A stretch of 34,346 nt of DNA from assembly GCA_050287965.1 (NCBI GenBank), contig JBNKCX010000004.1:1-34346 (forward strand). The letters run 5' to 3'. Each line of letters opens with the position of its first letter. Positions within the stretch are counted from its first letter, which is position 1. Origin of the DNA: CBFDBF01 sp050287965 (lineage in GTDB: Bacteria; Pseudomonadota; Gammaproteobacteria; Chromatiales; Chromatiaceae). Below, piece by piece: positions 8,150 to 15,431 of this stretch. The notes below the pieces were generated by a model. It made no database searches, had not been told where the DNA came from, and saw nothing but the letters and a program-made list of their open reading frames with translations. The position numbers and the translations under genes are program-made.

Positions 8150-8686
8150 ATGCATATAATTCTGGGAGCCCTGGGGACGATAGTAATAATACTGATCCTG
8201 GTAAACAGACTGTCCGAGAACGGTATAGATATCGGGTGGCTGAATCCGTTTGCATGGAAACGACGGCGCGATTGGGCAAAGAAGTATCATGCCAATCCGG
8301 TGTACTCCATAAGGAGTCCGATGGAGATAACCGCACTTCTGATGGTCGCGCTTACGAAGAGCGAAGGTGATATGAGCTCGGAGCAGAAACAGGAACTAAA
8401 AAATAAATTCCAGGAGGTGTTTCATCTTAATGAGGAACAGGCCGCGGGTTTGATTAACTCGTCGGTGTTTTTGCTTAAAGATGATGTAGGGGTGGTCAGG
8501 AATATGACCAAGCTGCTCGAGCCGAGTATAGAGGCATTCACGGAAGAGCAGGCTAAATCCGCTTATGATCTGCTTTCGCATATATCGAGTTTCGACGGCC
8601 CGCCGAATTCTTTTCAGCAGGAAACCGTTTCCTCGTTCGGGCGCGTGATCCGGGAGCGTATTGGAACAACGGAAGAGTGGGCATAG
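8150..8686 (+). CDS. TerB-like alpha-helical protein with N-terminal membrane anchor
   Basis: The protein has 178 aa. One hydrophobic segment at the extreme N-terminus (about 2-19) is followed by a basic stretch (FAWKRRRDWAKK) and a soluble helical domain from about residue 60. That domain begins ALLMVALTKSEGDMSSEQK, which resembles the acidic first helix pair of TerB/DjlA-type domains (metal-binding, tellurite resistance or J-protein partners). The family call is by pattern only. A run of six G residues lies 7-8 bases before the ATG. Together with the two genes before it, it forms a same-strand trio separated by 63 and 112 bases, perhaps not a single operon. No tellurite operon genes are present. 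Confidence 0.55.
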   Translation: MHIILGALGTIVIILILVNRLSENGIDIGWLNPFAWKRRRDWAKKYHANPVYSIRSPMEITALLMVALTKSEGDMSSEQKQELKNKFQEVFHLNEEQAAGLINSSVFLLKDDVGVVRNMTKLLEPSIEAFTEEQAKSAYDLLSHISSFDGPPNSFQQETVSSFGRVIRERIGTTEEWA

Positions 8687-8834
8687 CCCTACAGGCATGG
8701 GTTGGGCTTACATCGTTGACTCTCCCTATAAACATACGAGAGATCGCGGTAATAATGTCCTGATCTGTATAAACCCCGCCCCCGGGATCTTTGAGCAGTT
8801 GCCGGTGTTCGGATAGAAGCAACCTTGAACGGGG

Positions 8835-9455
8835 TCAATCCAACTCAAACAGCATATTGAAGCTGACCGGGAAGCGGGGATCAGGCGGTGTCGGCAGAGG
8901 CGCAGATTTTTCAACGGCCCTGGCAGCCGCTTCGCGCAACAGTTTCTGCCCGCCGGTTATGGAGAGGGAATGAATGTTTCCGCCGGCGTCGACGATAAAG
9001 CTGATCTTAACCGTCCCTTCTATGCTGCGGCGCCGGGCGAGGCGGGGATAGTGCTTATTTTTCTCCACCCGTTGCATGACCAGTGAGAGATAGCTCTGAC
9101 GCATCTTTTCGGCGTCAGCATTCATAAGGGCTTCTCCCGGTTCTTCCACCGGTTCGATGACCTCCGGCTCCGGTTCCGGCTTGGGTTCGGGCTCCGGTTC
9201 GGGTTTGGGCTTGGGTTTCGGTTTGGGTGAGGGTACCGGTTTCGGTTTGGGCTTGGGTTTGGGCTTCTCGATAGGTTTCGGGCGCGGGGGTGCCGCCCTC
9301 TGGAAACTGAGGCTGACACGGGTCGCGTTGGTCTTTTTCTCCTGCGGGCTTCCTATTCCCAGGGTGCGTTCGGCGAGCAGCCAAAGCAGCACACCATGAA
9401 GGAGCACGGAGAAGACAATAACGATGGAGCGTAGTTGAATATCAAGCTTCTTCAC
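8835..9455 (-). CDS. tonB: Energy transducer TonB
   Basis: TonB carries proton-motive energy from ExbB/ExbD to outer-membrane receptors. The 206-aa protein has one N-terminal membrane helix (about 10-28) with Ser16 and His20 in the SxxxH spacing essential in E. coli TonB. A periplasmic linker of alternating Pro-Lys then Pro-Glu follows (about 57-102), then a C-terminal TonB domain containing YPRLARRR and GTVKISFIVDAGG. It starts with GTG, which overlaps the ExbD stop as GTGA, with a GGAG site 5 bases upstream. It is the last gene of the seven-gene operon, so this copy is probably dedicated to the receptor encoded at the other end. Confidence 0.93.
   Translation of the reverse strand: MKKLDIQLRSIVIVFSVLLHGVLLWLLAERTLGIGSPQEKKTNATRVSLSFQRAAPPRPKPIEKPKPKPKPKPVPSPKPKPKPKPEPEPEPKPEPEPEVIEPVEEPGEALMNADAEKMRQSYLSLVMQRVEKNKHYPRLARRRSIEGTVKISFIVDAGGNIHSLSITGGQKLLREAAARAVEKSAPLPTPPDPRFPVSFNMLFELD
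9158..9290 (-). repeat. Low-complexity Pro-Lys/Pro-Glu coding repeat in tonB
   Basis: The DNA is a degenerate 6-base repeat (GGTTTG, GGCTTG, GGTTCG, GGTTCC variants on the plus strand) that encodes the alternating Pro-Lys and Pro-Glu linker of TonB. It is a coding feature, not an independent element, but may vary in length between strains. Confidence 0.85.
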
Positions 9456-9859
9456 TCGCTCTCCGTGAGAATATCCAGGGACTCGGCGCCGGCAATGCGG
9501 GATGCATCCATAACTTTTACTACGCGATTTAGCGGGGTGGAGGAGTCCGCCCTCAACCTGACGCGCTTTTCCACCGGGGCATGCAGGGCGCCCTTGAGGG
9601 TTTCAACCAGCGATTCATCCGAGGTGGGTCTGTTGTTGACTAGTATGGTCCCCTCTTGGTTGATTTCCACCTCAACAACTTTTTCTTCTTCCACCTGATC
9701 ACCGCTCTGCGCTTTAGGCAGTTCGATATCCAGTCTTTTTTCCTTGACGAAATGGGCGGTGAGGAGGAAAAACACCAACAGTAGAAATACAATATCAATC
9801 AACGGCGTGAGGTTGAGGCCCACGCTGGAACGCCTTTGCCTCCGGCGTTCATACGGCAT
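9452..9859 (-). CDS. exbD: Biopolymer transport protein ExbD
   Basis: This is the peptidoglycan-side partner of the ExbB proton channel. The 135-aa length is typical. One membrane helix (about 18-38) carries the conserved proton-linked Asp22 within NLTPLIDIVFLLLVFFLL. The periplasmic domain follows with the usual IELPKA motif after the helix. It overlaps exbB by 11 bases upstream and tonB by 4 bases downstream, so translation of the three is coupled. ExbD and TolR are close relatives; the direct linkage to tonB and a TonB-dependent receptor supports ExbD. Confidence 0.92.
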   Translation of the reverse strand: MPYERRRQRRSSVGLNLTPLIDIVFLLLVFFLLTAHFVKEKRLDIELPKAQSGDQVEEEKVVEVEINQEGTILVNNRPTSDESLVETLKGALHAPVEKRVRLRADSSTPLNRVVKVMDASRIAGAESLDILTESE

Positions 9860-10520
9860 CCGTCAAATCCTCCCAGTGGTGCACGGAGGGGTGGTTTTCG
9901 GAGCCGTTCTTACCATTCCTGCTGCGGGAGGTATGCTCGCTTACCAGCGAGATGCAGCGGTCCATGGCGTGTAACCGCCGCTCCACCGCGCGCTCCAGGA
10001 AATGCAGCAGGATCAGTATCGGAATGGCGACGGTAAGTCCCACGCCGGTGGTGATCATGGCCTCCCAGATACCTCCCGCGAGGGCGGCGGCGTCCACTTT
10101 GCCGCCCGCCTGTTCGATGACCATAAAGGCCTTGATCATACCGATGATGGTGCCGAGCAGGCCGAGGAGTGGTGCGGTGTTTCCCAGAATGCCCAGGGTC
10201 GGGAGGCCGGCCTCCATGCGCTTCAGCTCTTCGGAGCGAACGCGCATACCCGCCTGAGTCGGTTTCTCTACGCCGCTTTTCAGGGAATCGAGCATACCGG
10301 CGACAACAGCGGCCTCCGGTCCTTTATCGTCCTTGAAAGATTCGACGTCCAGTTCTCCACGCAGGGCTTGTTGTATGCGTGCCGCAAGATCGGCCCGGGG
10401 GCGGCCCATGCGCAGCATGTGAACGTAACGTTCCAGCACGATGGCCAGCGCGATGATTGAGTAGCCCGCGAGGACCCAGACCACAGCGCCGCCTTTGATG
10501 AAAAATGATTCAATACTCAT
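9849..10520 (-). CDS. exbB: MotA/TolQ/ExbB proton channel protein ExbB
   Basis: The protein has 223 aa and three membrane segments (about 13-31, 110-133 and 155-180). The conserved core reads TLGILGNTAPLLGLLGTIIGM in the second helix and EAMITTGVGLTVAIP in the third. With ExbD it forms the inner-membrane proton-driven motor that powers TonB. The ATG overlaps the stop of the upstream SafE-like gene by 4 bases. The C-terminal tail after the third helix is polar and short. Confidence 0.92.
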   Translation of the reverse strand: MSIESFFIKGGAVVWVLAGYSIIALAIVLERYVHMLRMGRPRADLAARIQQALRGELDVESFKDDKGPEAAVVAGMLDSLKSGVEKPTQAGMRVRSEELKRMEAGLPTLGILGNTAPLLGLLGTIIGMIKAFMVIEQAGGKVDAAALAGGIWEAMITTGVGLTVAIPILILLHFLERAVERRLHAMDRCISLVSEHTSRSRNGKNGSENHPSVHHWEDLTDAV

Positions 10521-11215
10521 AGGGAAATCCAGCCGGTAACGGTTCCGATGCCCAAAAAGATCAGGAGCGCAATGCTACCCTGCTCCAGGCGTGGAAGCCA
10601 ATGGGTGAGGTGATGTCGTATTTCTTTGCTCAAGTGTGCCATGCCGATTCCGAACAGCAGCCCGGGAAGCGCCGCCGCACCCAGCCCGAAAGCCAGGCCC
10701 AGCAACGCACCGCTGAGACCGCTGCCCGTGGCCGCTGCCGCCAGGATGATGGTACTCAGAGGCAGACAGGGGTTAAGGGCCATGCCCGCCCCGACCAGAA
10801 ACAATCCGGCGGGGAGGGAGTTGCCGCGACCCCGGGGAGAGTCGGGTACGGGGGAAAATTCAACGGGCAGGCCGGAGTGGCGGGTCTGGCAGGCGCCGCC
10901 CCGGTTTCTGCGCAGGAGCAGGGCGAAGGCCAGCAGCAGGACGGCACCACCCTGGACGAAACGGGTTCCTTCCGATCCCAGACCGGCCTCGATACCGGCC
11001 CCTATCATCCCGGCCAGCAGTCCCAGCAGGGTATAACCGCTCATGCGGCCGAGAGAGAACGGCAGTATGATCCGCCAGGAATTACGGATTCCGGCGTCAG
11101 CGCTGAGAAACACCGGTCCCAGGTAGGGCAGACAGGCGATATTGCAGGGACCGGCCCCAAAACCCAGCCCCAGAAACAGAGCCGCGGCGAAGGTGAGCGT
11201 TGCCGTCTCGGTCAC
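10517..11215 (-). CDS. DsbD_2/SafE-type polytopic membrane protein with paired Cys-Pro motifs
   Basis: The 232-aa protein has about six hydrophobic segments in two halves linked by a polar stretch (about 102-133). Each half opens with a Cys/Pro motif: GPCNIACLPYLGP (Cys24, Cys28) and NPCLPLST (Cys150). This matches the repeated layout of CcdA/DsbD transmembrane regions and the UreH/SafE group. In DsbD such cysteines carry reducing power across the inner membrane; related UreH-like proteins have been linked to metal transport. The start is GTG at 11215: it overlaps the polyferredoxin stop (GTGTGA) and has AGGA 6 bases upstream. The longer ATG at 11452 would lie deep inside the upstream gene. 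Confidence 0.8.
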   Translation of the reverse strand: MTETATLTFAAALFLGLGFGAGPCNIACLPYLGPVFLSADAGIRNSWRIILPFSLGRMSGYTLLGLLAGMIGAGIEAGLGSEGTRFVQGGAVLLLAFALLLRRNRGGACQTRHSGLPVEFSPVPDSPRGRGNSLPAGLFLVGAGMALNPCLPLSTIILAAAATGSGLSGALLGLAFGLGAAALPGLLFGIGMAHLSKEIRHHLTHWLPRLEQGSIALLIFLGIGTVTGWISL

Positions 11216-12222
11216 ACCTGATCCTTTCGTCCTTCCCAGGACTTCTGCGCCTTTTTGCGGCGTTTGAAGTATTGGGGATCGGAGGAAAACACCGGAAAGA
11301 TCGCATACTTGAGTTGCAGCACGTCCTTTTCGGGACAGAATTCCACACAGCGTCCACACAGGGTGCAGTCCTCGAAGGTGACATTCCGTTTTTCCATCTC
11401 GGTATGTATCTCTTCGATATCCATGGGACAGGCCTTGGCGCAAAGACCGCATTTCTCGCAGCGTTCGGTGCTGTTTTTTACCAGACGCAGCAGACCGATC
11501 TTACGGAATACGGCATGCAGCGCCAACATGGGACAGATGCGGCAGAAAGGCTGGCGCGTGGTGAGCGCCAACGCGATCATCAGGCCGAACAGAAAATCGG
11601 CGATGACGGACAACACCAGGGTGACGGGTGTTGCGGTGTCGACATTAAACTGAGCGGTGTCGCCGGTAACAAGGGTACTCATAAGTCGGGAGGGGCAGAT
11701 CTTACAGAAGGGATCCACCATATCATGACCGAAATAGCCCAGGCCGGTGAGGAGGGGGAAGGTGAACACCAGGAGTATCAGGATGATCCACTTTACCGGT
11801 CTCATCCGCCGCACCAGATCCGAGGAGGCGCCTTCCCGTTGCCGTAGACCGAGTTTGGTGCCGATCATATGAATCCATTCCTGGAAGGTTCCCAGGGGAC
11901 AGATCCAGCCGCAGAAGGCCTTGTTCAACACAACGAAGAAGAGCAGAAAGAGGCCGAGGGTGATTAGGGTCGGCATAAGGCCGGCCAGCAGATTGCCTCC
12001 GTCGGCGATAACGCTGCCCAGGCGATGGGCCATCTGATGTTGAAACGGAATCAGGGTACAGTAATCGGCGGATTCAAAATTATAGGCACAGGTGAGCGCC
12101 GGAAAGGCGACGCTCAATTTGTCTGCCGTGTAGTAACCGACAATGGAAGCGCCATAGACCAGAAACAGAAAAGAGGCGAGCTGTACCAGTTTACGCAGGA
12201 CGGAAAGATTGAACATGCTCAT
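11212..12222 (-). CDS. NapH/NosR/CcoG-type membrane polyferredoxin (4Fe-4S)
   Basis: A 336-aa inner-membrane iron-sulphur protein. Hydrophobic segments lie at about 11-30, 80-100, 143-162 and 200-222. Cysteine motifs in order are CGWICPLG (Cys104, Cys108), CKICP (173, 176), CRICP (227, 230), then two classical 4Fe-4S motifs, CEKCGLCAKACP (255, 258, 261, 265) and CTLCGRCVEFCP (286, 289, 292, 296). NapH, NosR, CcoG and FtrD share this plan and are thought to pass electrons across or along the membrane. The ATG overlaps the preceding stop (ATGA) and has GGAGG 8 bases upstream. No nap, nos or cco genes are near, so its partner is likely within this operon. Confidence 0.88.
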   Translation of the reverse strand: MSMFNLSVLRKLVQLASFLFLVYGASIVGYYTADKLSVAFPALTCAYNFESADYCTLIPFQHQMAHRLGSVIADGGNLLAGLMPTLITLGLFLLFFVVLNKAFCGWICPLGTFQEWIHMIGTKLGLRQREGASSDLVRRMRPVKWIILILLVFTFPLLTGLGYFGHDMVDPFCKICPSRLMSTLVTGDTAQFNVDTATPVTLVLSVIADFLFGLMIALALTTRQPFCRICPMLALHAVFRKIGLLRLVKNSTERCEKCGLCAKACPMDIEEIHTEMEKRNVTFEDCTLCGRCVEFCPEKDVLQLKYAIFPVFSSDPQYFKRRKKAQKSWEGRKDQV

Positions 12223-13052
12223 GAGCCCTTCCTCCCGGATACGTCACGAACGCGGCCGAGAAAACCGCCCGCCAATAACCCGATCGAGAACACGGCAGCT
12301 GCCAGACCGGTGGACTGCCAGTGGGATGGATTGACGTAGTAGGAGGCACTGAGTCTGGTTTTGTAGCCCATCTCACCCTCATTGAAACGCCGGGCGGTCA
12401 GCCACATCTCTGCCGGCCGGTTGTTGCTGCGGCCCGGTTGCACCTCAGGAAAGTCATTGGGTATTCGAAAAGAGACCCGGCCTTGTTTATCTGTCAGTCC
12501 TTGCAGGCGGCTGCCGAATTCGGTTTCCAGGATTACCGGCAGTTCGGCAACCGCTTCCCCCTTATAGCGCACCAGAAAGTTCCAGTTGTAACCGCTGAGG
12601 TAGCGGTAATGCTCCCTGGGAATGGGATCAGGAACGATTTCCAGCGGGGCCTTTTGGGCGTTTGTCAGTTTACTCGGGGAGAAGGGGCTCGGTCTTCCGC
12701 GCAGATATTCGTAGCGAATCAGGAACTCCTTCGATGTTCCCCAGTCCTTTTCGACCACCAGCGCATGATAGTTGTCCATACCGGTGGAGGGAATGGTGAT
12801 ACCTCCGTGTTTGATCTCCAACGGCAGCTGGCTCAGGTCTGGTTTCCAGATCCGAGCGACCGCGCCTTCACCGGCCATTAACATGTAATGGCCGGCGCCG
12901 CCTCCGTGTTGATGTTGCCGGGTACCGGCCTGGCTCTGTGACCGCTTCCCGGCTTCCCTGCCGTGCGTCGTGTCATCGGCGCTCCAGGCGCCGGAGCACA
13001 GACCCAGGAGACTCAGAGAGAGGACCCCGATAAGGTATCGGTTTTTCATCAT
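12219..13052 (-). CDS. DUF4198/NikM-like periplasmic protein with C-terminal membrane anchor
   Basis: The 277-aa product has a signal peptide (about 1-25, cleavage near AWSA), a His-containing N-terminal segment (His47, His49, His55, His82, His96), and a beta-sandwich-like region. That region includes YKGEAVAELPVILETEFG and TDKQGRVSFRIPNDFP (about 164-200), typical of DUF4198 and NikM-type proteins. One membrane helix lies near the C-terminus (about 249-267) before a short basic tail. Related proteins are found with nickel/cobalt transporters, so periplasmic metal binding is a reasonable inference. It begins 7 bases after the receptor stop codon; Met1 and Met2 are both possible starts. The family call is by motif only. 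Confidence 0.65.
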   Translation of the reverse strand: MMKNRYLIGVLSLSLLGLCSGAWSADDTTHGREAGKRSQSQAGTRQHQHGGGAGHYMLMAGEGAVARIWKPDLSQLPLEIKHGGITIPSTGMDNYHALVVEKDWGTSKEFLIRYEYLRGRPSPFSPSKLTNAQKAPLEIVPDPIPREHYRYLSGYNWNFLVRYKGEAVAELPVILETEFGSRLQGLTDKQGRVSFRIPNDFPEVQPGRSNNRPAEMWLTARRFNEGEMGYKTRLSASYYVNPSHWQSTGLAAAVFSIGLLAGGFLGRVRDVSGRKGS

Positions 13053-13059
13053 GTCGATC

Positions 13060-15150
13060 TCAGAACTGGTAGCGGTAACTGAGCATGGCCGCGCGAGGTG
13101 ATCCGGCGGAGTAGCTGACGGTACCGCTGGAGCTCTTTTTCGCTTCCACTGCGTAGTGCTCGTCGAACAGGTTGTCCACGTTCAGTGCCAGGGTATGATT
13201 GCCCTGTTCATAGCCCAGCATGAGGGAGGTAAGGAACTCATAACCGCCGTACTTCTCGCTGTTTGCGTTGTCCATCCAGTACTTGCCCCAGGTATCGGCC
13301 TGGATGCGGGCGTTAAAACCGGAGGGGTGTTCATAGTCCAGACTCAGGCTGTACTGATGACGGGGTACGTAGGGCAGACGGTTGCCGGAGTAGTCATTGA
13401 CCGCCGATTCGACGAATTCAACGAAGGTGTAGTCACTGTAGGCGTAGTTCGCACCCAGCCAGAGGTGATCGCCGACACGGAGCCGACCGCTGAACTCCAG
13501 GCCCTTCTTGAGGGTCTTGCCCGCGTTCTCGAAATCGCTCAGGAAGCCGGTATAGACCTGGATGATGTCGTCTTCCACCGTTGTGCGGTAGGCGGCCAGA
13601 TCCATTGACCAATTGTCAGCCCGTCCCTTGAGTCCCACTTCTATGTTGCGGGCGGTGGCGTTGCTCAGGTCAGGGTTGTTCTGGATCTCGCCCTCTGACG
13701 GTACCTGGCCGGACTGGGCGACGCTGGCGTAGACATTGAATTTATCGGTTAAGGCGTAGGTCACGCCCAGCTTGGGTGAGAACATCTTGAATGTAGCGTC
13801 GGTGTTGACTGCGACCGGTACTCCGTACATGACGTAATTGCCTGCCCCCCAACTGTATTCACCGTATTCGATTCCTTCGATATCAAAATTCATCCGGTCG
13901 TAGCGGAACCCGACGTCTATGGTCCAGCGGTCCGAGGGTCGCAGGGTCTCCTGCATGAAAACGCCGTACAGGGTATTGGTGGCTTCCTCTTCGGACAACA
14001 GGACACCTTTCTCGTCGGACAGGGTGGTGGTGATGCGTCCGATCATGTTGGTCAGATAGTCACGATAGGCATATTTTTTGGAATCATCCGTTTGATCCCG
14101 CCGTGCGGTGACGCCCGCCACCAGAGTGCTTTCCCCCCACAACTGATGGTCGTAGACGAACTCCAGGTCGGTACCGAAGACATTGGTGCCGGGGTTGTCG
14201 TTGATCGCGCCGGTGACCGGGTGGTAATGGCTCCAGCGGTTGAAGTAGATACGCGGCTTGAAGGTGAGATTGCCGTACTCCTGTTCCAGGCGCGAGTTGA
14301 AGAACCAGATGGTGGAGTAGCGTCCGCTGTGTTGCCAGGGGCTGCTGGTGTTGTGCTGTTCTCCGGAGTCTTTAAAATCCTCAAACTCCGCAGCGGTCAT
14401 GGTACCCGGAAGTTGCATGTCGGCCTTGGAGTAACTCAGTTCGGTCTCCAGGGTACCGCTGTCACCCAGCATAAGGCCGTGCTTGAGGCTGACCTGCTGG
14501 GTATCGAATTCGTTCCAGTCGCGCCAGCCGTTCTCCAGCTCTCGGTGCGACGCGGTGATGGAGAGGGCATTATTTTCATTGATGTAGCCTCCGACACGGG
14601 CGTGCAGCATACCGGCGCCATGTTCCCCGATACCGGCCTTGATGCGGTTGCTGCTGGCGTCGAACACGGACTTGGAGATGATCTGAACCGTTCCGCCCGC
14701 GGAACCGCTGCCGTAAAGGGAGCCGGGACCCTTGGTGATCTCGATGCGCTCGATATCCTGGGTATCGATGAAGTCGAAGCGGGAGAAGCTGTCGGGGTCG
14801 GTCATGGGAACGCCGTCACGCAGGACCATGATCTCCCGTACCCCGTAGTTGGCTTTCTGGCCGGCACCGCGAATGATCATACGCACGTCGTAGCCGCCGT
14901 TCTTGGAATCGATTAGGACGCCCGGTGTCCCCTGGATGGCGTCCTTGACGTTCATCATCTTGGCGTCTTCGATCCGTTGCTCATCGATCACCGTAATCGA
15001 TTCCGCCACCTCCTTGGTGGAGCGTTCGATACGGGAAGCGGTTACGCTGATGGTATCTGTTTCGGCAGCGGTGGATGTTGCTGCCGTGACTGTTGTGAGC
15101 AATGCAACGGCGGCGCGGCCATGGATGCTGCTGGTCCCGGTCTTTTTCAT
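13060..15150 (-). CDS. TonB-dependent outer-membrane receptor
   Basis: A 696-aa gated outer-membrane barrel. The N-terminal signal peptide ends near residue 28 and is followed by a TonB box (DTISVTAS, about 32-39). The plug domain contains GTPGVLI, the receptor-typical RGAGQ region, IEITKGPGSLYGSGSAGGTVQIISK (in two parts around residues 135-160), and the chain ends in the barrel-closing YRYQF. It leads the seven-gene operon. Plug and length suggest a siderophore, cobalamin or metal-chelate receptor, but the substrate cannot be read. A ribosome site GGGA lies 8 bases before the ATG. No cobalamin riboswitch or clear Fur box was found upstream. Confidence 0.93.
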   Translation of the reverse strand: MKKTGTSSIHGRAAVALLTTVTAATSTAAETDTISVTASRIERSTKEVAESITVIDEQRIEDAKMMNVKDAIQGTPGVLIDSKNGGYDVRMIIRGAGQKANYGVREIMVLRDGVPMTDPDSFSRFDFIDTQDIERIEITKGPGSLYGSGSAGGTVQIISKSVFDASSNRIKAGIGEHGAGMLHARVGGYINENNALSITASHRELENGWRDWNEFDTQQVSLKHGLMLGDSGTLETELSYSKADMQLPGTMTAAEFEDFKDSGEQHNTSSPWQHSGRYSTIWFFNSRLEQEYGNLTFKPRIYFNRWSHYHPVTGAINDNPGTNVFGTDLEFVYDHQLWGESTLVAGVTARRDQTDDSKKYAYRDYLTNMIGRITTTLSDEKGVLLSEEEATNTLYGVFMQETLRPSDRWTIDVGFRYDRMNFDIEGIEYGEYSWGAGNYVMYGVPVAVNTDATFKMFSPKLGVTYALTDKFNVYASVAQSGQVPSEGEIQNNPDLSNATARNIEVGLKGRADNWSMDLAAYRTTVEDDIIQVYTGFLSDFENAGKTLKKGLEFSGRLRVGDHLWLGANYAYSDYTFVEFVESAVNDYSGNRLPYVPRHQYSLSLDYEHPSGFNARIQADTWGKYWMDNANSEKYGGYEFLTSLMLGYEQGNHTLALNVDNLFDEHYAVEAKKSSSGTVSYSAGSPRAAMLSYRYQF

Positions 15151-15267
15151 CTTTGTGTCCCGTTTAGTTGTTATAGCTGCTTGATTTTATGTTTTGAGGG
15201 GTAATGCGCGGATAGCCAACCCTAACCGAAGCAAGCAACAAGTGGACCAAATAAAAATGCCTTAAAA

Positions 15268-15296
15268 AATAATCTGATAGAAGCCTGAGAAAACAA
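15268..15296 (-). promoter_or_regulatory. Candidate sigma-70 promoter for the TonB operon
   Basis: On the minus strand TTGTTT (15296-15291) and ATTATT (15273-15268) are separated by 17 bases. This would give a leader of roughly 110 bases before the receptor start. No operator palindrome with clear Fur, Zur or NikR consensus was recognised. Confidence 0.35.
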
Positions 15297-15431
15297 TAAC
15301 CTGCGTCAAATGACCTAAAACTGTGTGAAATGCCGCACGTCGGACCCATGGTGTCCTGTATGGGATGGACCGCATTTACGCTATGGGAACAGCCTAAAAT
15401 ATATAAAGGACCAACAAGGGATGATCAGGGT

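Noticed and set aside
9158..9290. Tandem-repeat block considered as a CRISPR or satellite
   Set aside because: It is the in-frame Pro-Lys/Pro-Glu linker of TonB; repeats are 6 bases with no spacers.
10601..11221. Long plus-strand open frame of 206 codons opposite the SafE-like gene
   Set aside because: Gln/Gly-rich, low-complexity product with no recognisable domain. It is antisense to a gene with clear membrane segments and Cys motifs.
15151..15431. Cobalamin riboswitch or Fur box upstream of the receptor gene
   Set aside because: No B12-box sequence and no 19-bp Fur palindrome could be found on either strand. This leaves the substrate open.
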